From assembly GCF_003340495.1 (NCBI RefSeq), contig NZ_QASA01000001.1, positions 3,968,001 through 4,032,000 on the forward strand: DNA of 64,000 nucleotides, in the 5' to 3' direction. The notes under the pieces are model-generated. The model searched no databases. It was not told where the DNA came from and worked only from the letters and a program-made list of their open reading frames with translations. Within the stretch, counting starts at the first letter, position 1. The number at the start of each line of letters is the position of its first letter. Position numbers and translations under genes: made by a program. Shown in pieces: positions 37,301 to 46,793 of the stretch. The stretch comes from Adhaeribacter pallidiroseus (GTDB taxonomy: Bacteria; Bacteroidota; Bacteroidia; Cytophagales; Hymenobacteraceae).

Positions 37301-37609
37301 TTATACTAATTTTGTACGCTTTGGTTTTTGCTTTAAGTTTTTATAGCTCTTCTTTTTCATTAATCCATTTTTATCGTAGCCCACTGGTTTGCTTTGGCCA
37401 AACCCCTCTTGATTAGGAATAGTAGGATCCGCTTTTTTTTTAAAAATAGCTAAGCCTCGCTTATTACCAATCTTCGGGCAAGGAATTTTACTACGATTAC
37501 ACCCCGTGAGTATAATCGAACAGATAATGATAATGGCTAAAGAAGCACTAATATAGTTTATGCTATTATTGCCTGTCTTAATTAGATAACTTCTTTTCAG
37601 TTTAAACAT
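37301..37609 (-). CDS. Small lipoprotein of unknown function
   Basis: A 102-aa protein if ATG 37609 (MFKLKRSYLIK) is used. A hydrophobic helix then ends in the lipobox-like SIILTGCN, so a lipid-modified cysteine is likely. The mature part is short and basic, ending KSYKNLKQKPKRTKLV. The longer frame from 37660 adds 17 hydrophobic residues before the basic leader, which would spoil a normal lipoprotein signal. It resembles the many species-specific small lipoproteins of Bacteroidota. It neighbours another small basic exported protein. Confidence 0.55.
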   Translation of the reverse strand: MFKLKRSYLIKTGNNSINYISASLAIIIICSIILTGCNRSKIPCPKIGNKRGLAIFKKKADPTIPNQEGFGQSKPVGYDKNGLMKKKSYKNLKQKPKRTKLV

Positions 37610-37867
37610 AATAATATATAAATATAAAGATAAATTAACAACTAATAAAACTAAGATCAAAATAAATATATAAATTTTACTATTTGTTTATTAACAAAAT
37701 CTTTGAATGAACATTAAAAAGAACTACGATCTTCTTCTAATAATCACAATCCAAATTAATGTTCTAGCAAAGAATACTCAATCGTCTATAAAAGTTATTA
37801 TTTAAATAAAATATTAAAGATATCTAACAAGGTACTTAATGAGCAGAATTATCATTCTTTTTGACTT

Positions 37868-39847
37868 TTAATACTGCAGCAACTGCTCTATTTTTTGTTT
37901 TAAACGCTGCATGGGCAAAAACAACTGCTCTAAAGGAGGCGAAAAAGGTACGGGCGTATCTAAACTACCAACCCGTATCACTGGGCTATCTAGATGCCGG
38001 AAGCAATGCTCGGATATCCAGGCGCTGATTTCTGCACCTATTCCACCAGTTACGGTATCTTCGTGTACTATTAAAACCCGACCAGTTTTCTGAACAGTTG
38101 TTCTAACGGCTTCCTGGTCCCAGGGTAATAAGGTTCTTAAATCTAGGATATCGGCTTTTACTTCGGGCATGGTCTGCAATAGCTGCGTGGCCCAATGTAC
38201 TCCCAGCCCATACGTAATAATCGAAAAGTCAGCACCTTCCATTACCAGATGAGCTTTTCCTATTTCTATGGTATAATAATTATCCGGCACTTGAGTAGTA
38301 ATAGAACGATACAAGAGTTTATGCTCAAAGTATAATATTGGGTTAGGATCAGCAATAGCCGCATTTAACAAACCTTTGGCCTCGTAAGGGCTGGATGGAT
38401 AAACCATTTTAAGGCCTGGTGTATGAAAAAACCAGGCTTCGTTAGATTGCGAGTGGAAAGGGCCAGCGGCGGTACCAGCTCCTGTCGGCATCCGGATAAC
38501 TACATCGGCATTTTGCCCCCAACGGTAATGCGATTTCGCCAAATTATTTACTATCTGATTAAAAGCACAGCTCACAAAATCGGCGAACTGCATTTCTATT
38601 ACGGATTTTTTCTTTTTTATCGATAAGCCCAAACCAATTCCCACAATAGCCGACTCGCAGAGAGGTGTATTGCGAACGCGCTCCTTGCCAAATTGCTCCA
38701 CTAAACCTTCCGTTACTTTAAACACCCCGCCGTATTCGGCAATGTCCTGCCCCATTAATATTAACTCCGGGTATTTCTCCAGGCTTTGGCGCAAAGCATC
38801 GGTTATGGCATCTACGTAGCGCTTCTCAGATTGCCTATCGGAGGCAGGTTCTTCTACAGCTGGTTGATACGGCGCATATACATCGGCAAGTTCCGTGGCT
38901 TCATCGGCAGTGGGCATGGGGGTAGCAAAAGCTGCTTCTAAACCTTGGTCAATGGTGGCTTTAAATTCATCGCGGGTAGCGGCCAACAACCGAGCGGTTA
39001 ATACTTTTTCATCGAGCAGGTATTTTTCGTAGTTTTCTACCGGGTCCTTTTTCGACCATTTTTCAAATAATTCCTGCGGTACATATTTGGTACCCGATGC
39101 TTCTTCGTGGCCGCGCATCCGGAAGGTCATGGCTTCAATTAAAATCGGGCGCGGATTTTTGCGCATACTGGCGGCCGTTTGGCGAACCGTATCGTACACT
39201 TCCAACACATTGTTGCCGTCAATCTGCAAAGTATCTATACCGTAGGCCGGGCCTTTATCAATAAAATAATTAAATTTAAACTGCTCCGAATTAGGCGTAG
39301 ATAAACCGTAACCGTTGTTTTCGATCATAAAAATAACCGGCAAATTCCAAACAGCGGCTACATTTAAAGCTTCGTGAAAATCGCCTTCACTGGCACCCCC
39401 ATCACCACTAAAAACCAAGGTTACTTTCTTTTTTTTCTCTAATAAATCGGCTAAAGCAATGCCATCGGCTACGGCTAGTTGCGGACCTAGGTGCGAGATC
39501 ATACCGACGATATGGTGTTCTTGGGAGCCAAAATGGAAAGATCGATCGCGGCCTTTGGTAAAGCCGGTTGTTTTGCCTTGAAACTGCGCAAATAACCGGT
39601 CCAAAGGCATATTCCGGCAGGTAAAAATTCCTAAATTCCGATGTAAGGGCAATATATACTCGTCGGGATCCAGCGCCAGGGCGGCACCTACCGATATGGC
39701 TTCTTGCCCAATCCCCGAAAACCATTTACTAATACGGCCTTGGCGCAGCAAAATCAGCATGCGTTCTTCAATCATGCGGGGTAGTAAAATACCGCGGTAC
39801 AAGTGCAACAGGTCGTCGTCGGAGTAATCTTTGCGATTATAATTCAT
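37868..39847 (-). CDS. 2-oxoacid dehydrogenase E1, alpha and beta fused
   Basis: A 659-aa fusion. Residues about 1-310 are the E1 alpha part, with the thiamine diphosphate motif GDGGASEGDFHEALNVAA..MIENNGYG. Residues about 340-659 are the E1 beta part (ILMGQDIAEYGGVF, EMQFADFVSCAFNQI, RMPTGAGTAAGPFHSQ, HEDTVTGGIGAEI). These enzymes decarboxylate pyruvate or branched-chain 2-oxoacids and load the acyl group on the lipoyl arm of E2. The sequence is nearer the branched-chain (2-oxoisovalerate) type than pyruvate E1, but the substrate is uncertain. No E2 or E3 gene is adjacent. Separate alpha and beta chains are the rule in most bacteria; fused forms are common in Bacteroidota. Confidence 0.9.
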   Translation of the reverse strand: MNYNRKDYSDDDLLHLYRGILLPRMIEERMLILLRQGRISKWFSGIGQEAISVGAALALDPDEYILPLHRNLGIFTCRNMPLDRLFAQFQGKTTGFTKGRDRSFHFGSQEHHIVGMISHLGPQLAVADGIALADLLEKKKKVTLVFSGDGGASEGDFHEALNVAAVWNLPVIFMIENNGYGLSTPNSEQFKFNYFIDKGPAYGIDTLQIDGNNVLEVYDTVRQTAASMRKNPRPILIEAMTFRMRGHEEASGTKYVPQELFEKWSKKDPVENYEKYLLDEKVLTARLLAATRDEFKATIDQGLEAAFATPMPTADEATELADVYAPYQPAVEEPASDRQSEKRYVDAITDALRQSLEKYPELILMGQDIAEYGGVFKVTEGLVEQFGKERVRNTPLCESAIVGIGLGLSIKKKKSVIEMQFADFVSCAFNQIVNNLAKSHYRWGQNADVVIRMPTGAGTAAGPFHSQSNEAWFFHTPGLKMVYPSSPYEAKGLLNAAIADPNPILYFEHKLLYRSITTQVPDNYYTIEIGKAHLVMEGADFSIITYGLGVHWATQLLQTMPEVKADILDLRTLLPWDQEAVRTTVQKTGRVLIVHEDTVTGGIGAEISAWISEHCFRHLDSPVIRVGSLDTPVPFSPPLEQLFLPMQRLKQKIEQLLQY

Positions 39848-40152
39848 CAGAAAAATCAGTTTATTCTATCAAAATTAGCGAAAAACAAAACAATTGGTGC
39901 ATCTCTTATTTTTAGTTTAACTACTGGTTAAACTATAACAAGTAATAAAATTTAAAAAAAAGACCAGAAAAATTTTGCCTAGCACCAGAACCGAATTTTC
40001 TTTTATTTCTTGTAAAGCTAATTTTATTACCATAACTAAATGCAGGAAAGAGAGTAACAACTTAAATTGTTATAAAAAACTGGTAATTTTGTAGAATTAA
40101 CTGGTTATAATAACCTGAAAACGAATCAAATATTTAAAAATTAATTTTTTCT
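39848..40152. promoter_or_regulatory. Divergent promoter region between E1 and the active M16 gene
   Basis: About 305 AT-rich bases between divergent genes. A minus-strand TAATTTTG (39877-39870) lies 22 bases before the E1 start, and a plus-strand TAATTTTG (40084-40091) lies 61 bases before the M16 start; both fit TAnnTTTG. One copy of the AAATTTAAAAA motif is at 39948-39958. No gene is visible. Confidence 0.45.
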
Positions 40153-41409
40153 GTGATAGATTTTAAAGAATTTACTCTGGATAATGGTTTGCGTGTAATT
40201 GTGCACGAAGATTTTGCTACACCGATGGCGGTGCTGAATGTATTATACGATGTAGGCTCCAAAGATGAATCGGAAACGCAAACAGGCTTTGCGCATTTAT
40301 TTGAACACTTAATGTTTAGCGGCTCGGTTAATATACCGAGTTACGACGAACCTTTGCAAAAAGTAGGCGGCGAAAATAATGCGTTTACCAGTCCTGATAT
40401 TACCAATTATTACTTAACGGTTCCGGCTGCCAACATTGAAACCGGCTTTTGGCTCGAATCGGACCGGATGCTAGATTTAGCTTTTTCGGAGCAAGGCTTG
40501 GAAGTGCAGCGAAAAGTAGTGGTGGAAGAATTTAAGCAAAATTATTTAAACCAGCCTTACGGCGATGTGTGGCTAAAATTACGCCCGCTGGCCTACCAGC
40601 AACACCCCTATAAATGGGCCACCATCGGTAAAGAAATTTCGCATATTGCCGATGCGCAAATAACCGACGTTAAGAACTTTTTCCGGAAGCACTATTCCCC
40701 TATAAACGCTATTTTGGTAGTAGCTGGTAATGTAACGGTAGATAAAGCGAAACACCTGGCCGAAAAATGGTTCGGGCCCATTCCCTCCGGGCAAAAATAC
40801 CACCGCCAGTTACCCGCCGAACCCGTGCAAAAACAAGCCCGGAATTTAGAAGTAGTAGCTGATGTACCTTTAAGTGCGCTCTACAAAGCGTACCACATGC
40901 CTTCGCGCCTGAACGATGGTTATTACGCAGCCGACTTGCTCAGCGATATTTTAGGTCGGGGAAAATCGTCGCGGTTGTATAATGCTTTAGTAAAAGAACA
41001 GAAAATTTTTAATTCTATTGCTGCTTCTATGACGGGATCCATGGAACCCGGCTTATTAATCATTCAAGGAAAGTTAAACGAAGGGGTTTCTTTAATTGAA
41101 GCAGATGCTGCTGTAGAAGCCATTACCGCTGAAATTCAACAACAAGAAGTAGAGGCACAAGAGCTAACCAAAGTTAAAAATCAGTCGGAAGCTTCTATTG
41201 TATTTTCAGAAATTGAGTTACTAAACCGGGCTATGAATTTAGCTTACAGCAAGTTACTCGGCGATGCTAATTTGGTGAATGAAGAAGGTACGCACATTCA
41301 AGCCGTAACTACCGGGGATATATTGCAAACTGCAAGGCAGGTGCTTCGTCCGGAAAACTGTTCGACATTATATTACCAGGCAAAAACGCAAGAAACAACA
41401 GCTAACTAA
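40153..41409 (+). CDS. M16 family zinc metallopeptidase
   Basis: A 418-aa insulinase-family peptidase with an intact inverted zinc motif HLFEH (H48, E51, H52) and the downstream Glu in VVVEEFKQNY. The second domain contains LLSDILGRGKSSRLYNALVKEQKIF. No signal peptide is evident with the GTG start at 40153, so it may be cytoplasmic, or the true start may differ. M16 proteins cut oligopeptides inside a clam-shell chamber, often with an inactive partner. The zinc-less M16 gene behind porV is a candidate partner, but the two are 15 kb apart and this is only an inference. About 420 residues is the standard half-size chain. Confidence 0.88.
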   Translation: MIDFKEFTLDNGLRVIVHEDFATPMAVLNVLYDVGSKDESETQTGFAHLFEHLMFSGSVNIPSYDEPLQKVGGENNAFTSPDITNYYLTVPAANIETGFWLESDRMLDLAFSEQGLEVQRKVVVEEFKQNYLNQPYGDVWLKLRPLAYQQHPYKWATIGKEISHIADAQITDVKNFFRKHYSPINAILVVAGNVTVDKAKHLAEKWFGPIPSGQKYHRQLPAEPVQKQARNLEVVADVPLSALYKAYHMPSRLNDGYYAADLLSDILGRGKSSRLYNALVKEQKIFNSIAASMTGSMEPGLLIIQGKLNEGVSLIEADAAVEAITAEIQQQEVEAQELTKVKNQSEASIVFSEIELLNRAMNLAYSKLLGDANLVNEEGTHIQAVTTGDILQTARQVLRPENCSTLYYQAKTQETTAN

Positions 41410-41511
41410 CATCTGACCAATTGATTTTAAATTAGTTTAATGGAATAAAGAAATAAGAAGAATGACCAACGAAGGCTAGTAAGCTGGGTTCACGCCTGAT
41501 TTTTTAAATTT

Positions 41512-41715
41512 TTACTTATTTTCCGGCTGAGATTTTAGGGTTGAAACAGGCGGCACCCGTTCAACTTGGCGGGAAGTATCGGGAGTTAGGGTGAAGGACC
41601 CCGTAGGCAATGTTTTTTTTACGGGAGCTAATGCCTGGACCAACCACGGAAAGATAACAGCCGGCACCAACAAACCTAAACAACAACTCAATACTAACCG
41701 GAGAATCCGCTTCAT
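41512..41715 (-). CDS. Possible small membrane-anchored protein
   Basis: A 67-residue frame with a basic leader, a hydrophobic helix (about 6-30, LVLSCCLGLLVPAVIFPWLVQAL) and a Pro/Thr/Ser-rich tail. I do not recognise it. In favour of a real gene are an ATG, a typical signal-anchor shape and lack of overlap with other genes. Against it are the short length and no conserved motif. It lies between convergent-side ends of the active M16 gene and the aldo/keto reductase. Confidence 0.4.
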   Translation of the reverse strand: MKRILRLVLSCCLGLLVPAVIFPWLVQALAPVKKTLPTGSFTLTPDTSRQVERVPPVSTLKSQPENK

Positions 41716-41863
41716 ACCAACAAAAATAAAATTTTAAGAAGAAAGTGTTTTCAGCATCTAAGAAGGTGGAAGCAAATTATTCTTTTAATTTCGAGTTTAA
41801 AAGCAAAACTTAAAATTTAAATTCTAGAAGATAATAGCGCTCAAAACCTAGTTTTTAAGAACT

Positions 41864-41912
41864 AAAAAGCCGAAGACAGTCCGTTATTTAAACAAACCAA
41901 CTTCGGCTTTTT
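41864..41912 (-). terminator. Terminator-like hairpin after the aldo/keto reductase gene
   Basis: Twelve-base arms AAAAAGCCGAAG and CTTCGGCTTTTT with a long 25-base loop. The minus-strand transcript would end in a T-run, about 90 bases after the gene stop. The loop length makes it less certain. Confidence 0.5.
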
Positions 41913-42004
41913 GATAAGCTAACAAATAGGCTAAAAAATTACTTCACACAGCTTAGTCGCTCTTCTTATTACTTTATTTCAATATTTTTTTAAATTTTCT
42001 CCCT

Positions 42005-42997
42005 CTACGCTACCATTTTTACGTCGGCTAACAAAGTATTAATCTGACTAAGCTCATCGGGGGTAAGCATAAAATCAGTGGCTTTAGCATTTTCGGTTAC
42101 TTGTTCCGGATTACGGGCTCCTACTAAGGCTGCCGCAATAGCAGGTTGCTGAATGGTCCAGTTAATAACTAATTGCGCTAACGTTACGCCATACCCATCG
42201 GCGATTGGTTTTATTTGTTGCAAAAAGGCGTTGATGGTTGTGCGGTTGTGCGGTTTAAAGTGCAAGGTATTGGGCCGATGGTCGCCTTCTTCAAATTGGT
42301 AGTCGTCGGTTATTTTGCCGGTTAAAATGCCCCGCTGTAAAGGGCTGTAAGCTAAAATGCCGCGACCATGTTCCAGGCAATACGGCACTACCTCGGCTTC
42401 TACTTTACGCTCAACCATGCTGTAAGGCACTTGGTTAGTAACTTGTTTTACAGTTTGGTCGGCAATGCGCATTTGCTCGGCACTGTAATTACAAACTCCT
42501 GAGGCGCGAATTTTTCCTTCCTGCAGCAATCTATCTATAGCTTCCATGGTTTCGTCGATGGGCGTAGATACATCAGGCCAGTGAATTTGATACAAATCAA
42601 TGTAATCGGTTTGGAGGCGTTTTAAACTTTGTTCGCATTCGTAGATTACACTTTCTTTACCGGCAAATTTGTAGATTTTAAGATCATGGCCCTTGTCATC
42701 TTTCGAAGCCATAAAATCGCCGGGCCGCTCAATATCCCAGCGCATGCCGTATTTGGTTAAAATCTGAGCTTCGTGGCGTTTGCCTTTTAATGCCTGCCCC
42801 ACAATTTCCTCACTCACGCCTTGCCCGTACACCGGGGCCGTATCAATGGTGGTAATGCCCAGTTCCAAAGCTTTGTGAATAGCCGCCAATGCATCATCTT
42901 TATCGGCGCCGCCCCACATCCAACCACCAATGGCCCAAGCCCCAAAAGTAATCGCCGAGACTTTCACGCCGCTATCGGCCAGTTCGTTGTATTTCAT
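42005..42997 (-). CDS. Aldo/keto reductase
   Basis: A 330-aa TIM-barrel oxidoreductase. The catalytic tetrad is readable: D52 and Y57 (TIDTAPVYGQG), K82 (ILTKYG) and H139 (YQIHW). The C-terminal ALVGARNPEQVTENAKA segment binds the NADPH phosphate. Close relatives reduce aldehydes and sugar ketones; the substrate is unknown. The neighbouring minus-strand genes (a Tat-exported sugar isomerase-like protein and an alpha-L-fucosidase) suggest carbohydrate metabolism, but they are separated from this gene by 240 bases and a terminator, so it is probably its own unit. Confidence 0.92.
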   Translation of the reverse strand: MKYNELADSGVKVSAITFGAWAIGGWMWGGADKDDALAAIHKALELGITTIDTAPVYGQGVSEEIVGQALKGKRHEAQILTKYGMRWDIERPGDFMASKDDKGHDLKIYKFAGKESVIYECEQSLKRLQTDYIDLYQIHWPDVSTPIDETMEAIDRLLQEGKIRASGVCNYSAEQMRIADQTVKQVTNQVPYSMVERKVEAEVVPYCLEHGRGILAYSPLQRGILTGKITDDYQFEEGDHRPNTLHFKPHNRTTINAFLQQIKPIADGYGVTLAQLVINWTIQQPAIAAALVGARNPEQVTENAKATDFMLTPDELSQINTLLADVKMVA

Positions 42998-43181
42998 AGT
43001 TTGTTCGTTTTTGTAGTTTAAGTTTTTTTATGGAAAGAATTATGTTACCATACTTGTGCTTCTTAAGCGAAATGCATTATACGAGTTTCTCCTGTAGATT
43101 AGATTAATTTTACGGCCGCAATTTTAATTATTTCATTAGGCGCAACTTAACATACTGATTCCATTGCGGTATCTAAACAAA

Positions 43182-43205
43182 AAAGACGCTACATGCAGCG
43201 TCTTT
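43182..43205 (-). terminator. Terminator after the sugar isomerase-like gene
   Basis: Nine-base arms AAAGACGCT and AGCGTCTTT with a 6-base loop. On the minus strand they are followed by a T-run (opposite AAAAAA at 43179-43184). It lies 31 bases after the gene stop. Confidence 0.7.
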
Positions 43206-43236
43206 CAATTAATAGCAAACTACTCCGAACATTATT

Positions 43237-44229
43237 TTAAACCAACCCAGCTTCCCGCAATAGAGTGCGTAAGGTTTGTAGATCTTGTTTCATGGCGGCC
43301 AAAACTTCTTCTTTGGGTTTGGTAATTTGCTTTTTGCCTTGATCAGCTCCCCCCAGATCGTACTCCAGGTGGATGGACATGGGCCCGGAGATTTGGTATT
43401 GCTTGACCAGGCTAAAGAATTTTTTAAAATTTACCATGCCTTGGCCCAGCGGTACTAACTCGTGTTTCCACTTCCCGTCTTTTTTGGCCCAGTAAAAATC
43501 TTTAATATCCAGGCAATGAATATAGTTTTTTAGTAGCTCGAGGTTATTTTCCCACGATTCGCCGCCTTCGGCCGTGGCGTGCATAATGTCGTACTGCACC
43601 CCTAACCAACGCGGGTCCACGTCTTTTAACAATTCCCATAAATCCCACACGGCCGCCCCCAGGCTAGTGCCAGAGTGATTTTGGTAAGCCCCGTGGATAT
43701 TGTATTTTTTATTCAGGGCGGCTAAGCCCTGCACTTGCTTTTTATATTTTGCAATTGTTTTTAGCACGCCGAGCTTCGGATCGTATTCTACCCAATCGGT
43801 GCGGTAATATTTAACGCCGGCCTGGCTAGCGGCTTTTAAAACAGGTTCGGTTAAGGGATGCTGGGGGTCGAAGATATTCGTGACGATCATGGGCACTTCC
43901 AAGCCGGCTTTCCGGATTTGCGCGATAGCTTTGGGTAACTCGGTTGCGGCTTGTTCCGGCTCAATGTGGCCGCCTTTGCGTACGGTTAAATCAATGCCAT
44001 CATAGCCTAAAGCAGCCACGGCTTTGGCCATTTCGGGAATGCTTAACCACTGCAATTGCTTGGAGAAAATACAAATCAGGCGGTCGGTTTTTGCCGGCTT
44101 CGCGGGCAGTAATTTGTTGGCCAGCCCAGCTACCGGCAACAAAGCGCCAGCGGTGGCTAAAGTGCTCATAAAAGCCCGCCGGGAAAGGTTTTCTGTAGCG
44201 GAGATATTATTTACATTATTTATAACCAT
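43237..44229 (-). CDS. Tat-exported sugar phosphate isomerase/epimerase-like protein
   Basis: A 330-aa protein with a twin-arginine leader (NLSRRAFMSTLATAGALLPVAGL, about residues 14-36). An AP_endonuc_2/xylose-isomerase-like TIM barrel follows, including ALGYDGIDLTVRKGGHIEP, YQNHSGTSLG, VQYDIMHATAEGG, CLDIKDFYW and MSIHLEYDLGG, which supply the usual Glu/Asp/His metal ligands. Secreted Bacteroidota proteins of this class are thought to act on sugars or 3-keto sugars in the periplasm. The substrate is unknown. It is 44 bases downstream of a broken lipoprotein gene and near a fucosidase, all on the minus strand, perhaps one sugar-related operon. Confidence 0.88.
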   Translation of the reverse strand: MVINNVNNISATENLSRRAFMSTLATAGALLPVAGLANKLLPAKPAKTDRLICIFSKQLQWLSIPEMAKAVAALGYDGIDLTVRKGGHIEPEQAATELPKAIAQIRKAGLEVPMIVTNIFDPQHPLTEPVLKAASQAGVKYYRTDWVEYDPKLGVLKTIAKYKKQVQGLAALNKKYNIHGAYQNHSGTSLGAAVWDLWELLKDVDPRWLGVQYDIMHATAEGGESWENNLELLKNYIHCLDIKDFYWAKKDGKWKHELVPLGQGMVNFKKFFSLVKQYQISGPMSIHLEYDLGGADQGKKQITKPKEEVLAAMKQDLQTLRTLLREAGLV

Positions 44230-44272
44230 AACTTTTTGCTAAAAAAGGCTTATTCTGTGTATTTGTAATAGT

Positions 44273-45090
44273 TTACAATTTTCTTAAAGCAAAACTTTTT
44301 CCTCTTCTTATCAGCGGATCATCTACATCTTCAATTGGCTGCAGTTCAAACAACTGAATGATATCCGCCTCTTGAATCATTTCGCACCGCATATCTGGTA
44401 AAGCTTTCGAATTGCTAGACAAAATCAAAAAGTCTTTACTTTCGGCACTGGAAAGAACATATTTGTTATAATTTGAATAGCCCGTTAAAAACCCATCTTT
44501 TTTAAAAGTTAGTTCTGACCGGGTAGAGTCCGGTAACAAAATTTCGTACTTACCTGCAAACCATTTATTTGTTAGCCGTTCTAACTGCTCCGAAAACAAG
44601 ATAGAGGGAGCTTTACCTTTAATATCCTCTAATGGCAGAACCTTTCTATATTTTTTAATTCTATTTGTAGCTTTTAGCTCTACTTCCAAAGTAGAATCTG
44701 TAAATGTTTTAATTGTAAAAGCAGGTTCCCGCGTATAATCCAATACCTGGTTATTAGGCAACACAAAAAATAATCTTCTTCCATTAAGTTCCTCTCGTTG
44801 CCATATAATATGCTGTCTCCTTGGTAGAGTAAATGAGTATAGGAATCAGCCAGGGAATCGGTTTTAGTTACAGAGTTATACTTCTTCAAATTCGGTAGAT
44901 ACTCTGTATTTTCCCATAATCCCGCTATCCTTGGATATTTTAATTTTTTACGAGATTTAGCAGATGTGGCTGGGTTTAAGACAGACTTAGCCACTTGGTT
45001 AGATTCTTTTACTTTGGCCGAATCTCTTTTTCTATCACAACTAATCACTAGCAAAAACAAAATAAACAAGGCTGCTTGTTTCATATTCAT
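44273..45090 (-). pseudogene. Lipoprotein of unknown function, frame broken once near base 44767
   Basis: Two overlapping frames form one 272-aa lipoprotein if one base is added to the A-run at 44765-44770 (T-run on the coding strand). The join then reads NLMEEDYFFVLPNNQVLDY. The first half starts MNMKQAALFILFLLVISCDRK, with a lipobox cysteine; ATG 45090 is preferred to 45153, which would overlap the fucosidase gene. The second half contains repeated Thr/Lys-rich beta-like stretches (FTIKTFTDSTLEVELKATN). I do not recognise a family; the text IAGLWENTEYLPNL and later segments resemble lipocalin-like stress proteins, but weakly. It is AT-rich compared with its neighbours. Confidence 0.65.
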
Positions 45091-45121
45091 CCTGGCTACC
45101 AAATAACTTTTTGCGCAACCG

Positions 45122-46483
45122 CTACTCTTTATCAGAAGCTTTATAGAAACCAACTTCGGCTAACTGCACGGGTTGCTTAGCCTGAAGTACCGTGAAACGT
45201 ACTTTGCTGGTTTTAATTTCCGGAAAGCGCAACAGCCGTTTGTAGCCAATGGTGGTAAATGTTTCTACTTTTTGCCAGGTTTTACCGTTCCAGAACTCCA
45301 GGGTTGCTTCCATATTGCGCTGGCCGTTCGCTATATTTTCCTGGAACATCGCCCGGTCAAAAGTTATTGTTTTTTTAAAATTTAATTCCAGTGGTTTGTT
45401 TACCGGAACGGTAATGCTGGTTTTTAGTTGATCATCGGTGAGTGTTGCCGGGCTGGTACCTTTTGCCAGATTGGTTTTAAATGTTTCGTTTAAAATACTT
45501 CGGAAATCGTACAAACTTTTAATATCCGGTTCGGAGAATAAACCTTGGCGATTGGGTGGAATGTTGAGTAAAAGCAAACTATTACGGCCTACTGATTGAT
45601 AATATAGATGCACCAGTTCTTTGCCGGATTTAACTTTGCTATCTTCGGCGGGATGATAGAACCAACCCGGGCGGATGGATACATCGGTCTCGGCCGGAAT
45701 CCAGGATTTACCATTCGGGTCGCCGGTGTTTAAATAAGCAGGGTCGGCTTTACCAGGTGCCAAATCAGTGGCATTGATGGTGGACCAGCAGGTTTGTCCC
45801 GCATTACCCGATTCATTACCGACCCAACGCACATCCGGGCCCGCATCCGAAAACAAAATGGCTTTGGGTTGCAACTCTCGTACTAATTGCCAGTAACTGT
45901 TAAAATCGTATTGCATGTCTTTGGCATTTTTGCCTTTAGCCCCATCGAACCACACTTCCGAGACTTCGCCGTAATTGGTGAGCAGTTCTTTTAGTTGATT
46001 TTTATAAAAATCGTTGTATTGGTTAGTGCCGTAGGTAGGTTCATGCTGATCCCAGGGCGAAAGATAGAATCCGAATTTTATACCGTACTCCCGGCAAGCC
46101 TCCGCAATTTCTTTCACCACATCGCCTTGTCCATCTTTCCAGGGACTGCTTTTTACCGAATGATCGGTGTACTTACTGGGCCATAAACAAAAACCATCGT
46201 GGTGCTTAGCCGTAATTATGGCGATTTTAAAACCCGTTTCTTTTAAAGTTTTTACTAATTTCCGGGCATCGAATTGCGCGGGATTAAAAATTTGGGGACT
46301 TTCGGTTCCATCGCCCCATTCTTTATCGGTGTAAGTATTTACCGTGAAATGCAGAAAAGCGGTAGTTTCGAGTTGCTGCCAGGCCAGCTGCCGGGGAGTA
46401 GGTTTAGGTAAAGTTTGGGAATACGCCGGCGGGTACAGGAACAAAGCAATAAACAGAATACAAAAAGTACGTAGCATTCGCAT
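45122..46483 (-). CDS. Alpha-L-fucosidase (GH29)
   Basis: A 453-aa secreted glycosidase with signal peptide 1-23 (PPAYSQ). The GH29 TIM barrel shows FLHFTVNTYTDKEWGDGTESP, the AKHHDGFCLWPSKYTDHSV motif (residues 93-110) and the nucleophile D180 in VSEVWFDGAKG. The C-terminal 120 residues form a beta-sandwich, resembling the F5/8-type domain often appended in this family. It removes fucose from glycan ends in the periplasm or outside. The acid/base residue cannot be fixed without an alignment. Upstream is a 310-base gap; the lipoprotein gene begins 31 bases after its stop. Confidence 0.93.
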   Translation of the reverse strand: MRMLRTFCILFIALFLYPPAYSQTLPKPTPRQLAWQQLETTAFLHFTVNTYTDKEWGDGTESPQIFNPAQFDARKLVKTLKETGFKIAIITAKHHDGFCLWPSKYTDHSVKSSPWKDGQGDVVKEIAEACREYGIKFGFYLSPWDQHEPTYGTNQYNDFYKNQLKELLTNYGEVSEVWFDGAKGKNAKDMQYDFNSYWQLVRELQPKAILFSDAGPDVRWVGNESGNAGQTCWSTINATDLAPGKADPAYLNTGDPNGKSWIPAETDVSIRPGWFYHPAEDSKVKSGKELVHLYYQSVGRNSLLLLNIPPNRQGLFSEPDIKSLYDFRSILNETFKTNLAKGTSPATLTDDQLKTSITVPVNKPLELNFKKTITFDRAMFQENIANGQRNMEATLEFWNGKTWQKVETFTTIGYKRLLRFPEIKTSKVRFTVLQAKQPVQLAEVGFYKASDKE

Positions 46484-46793
46484 GTAATTTATTTAAAAAT
46501 AAACTCGATTTTGGGTATAGCAATACGAGGTACTTAGCATAAATAAAAGTACCTGTTTTAACTACCCATCCTTTTATTAGGCCAGAATTTAAAACGAAGG
46601 AAACCAATAATCTGGAAGGTACGAAATAACAACCCTACTTTTTTATTTACTAAAGTTATAACCCTGTTTTTGGATTAGATGCGACATAGCTATTTTTTAA
46701 ATTTCAAGCTATAAGCAACTTATTTTCTTAAAACTAAAAGCAACAAAAAAGCCGTTCCACACTGGGAACGGCTTTTTTACATTACATTATATT
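46484..46793. other. Intergenic region upstream of the fucosidase gene
   Basis: About 310 bases between two minus-strand genes. It holds a strong terminator (46745-46778) for the SGNH lipoprotein gene and one AAATTTAAAAA motif (46694-46704). The rest presumably carries the fucosidase promoter, but I saw no convincing TAnnTTTG/TTG pair. Confidence 0.5.
46745..46778 (-). terminator. Terminator after the SGNH lipoprotein gene
   Basis: Perfect 14-bp arms AAAAAAGCCGTTCC and GGAACGGCTTTTTT with a 6-base loop, 15 bases after the gene stop. Confidence 0.85.
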
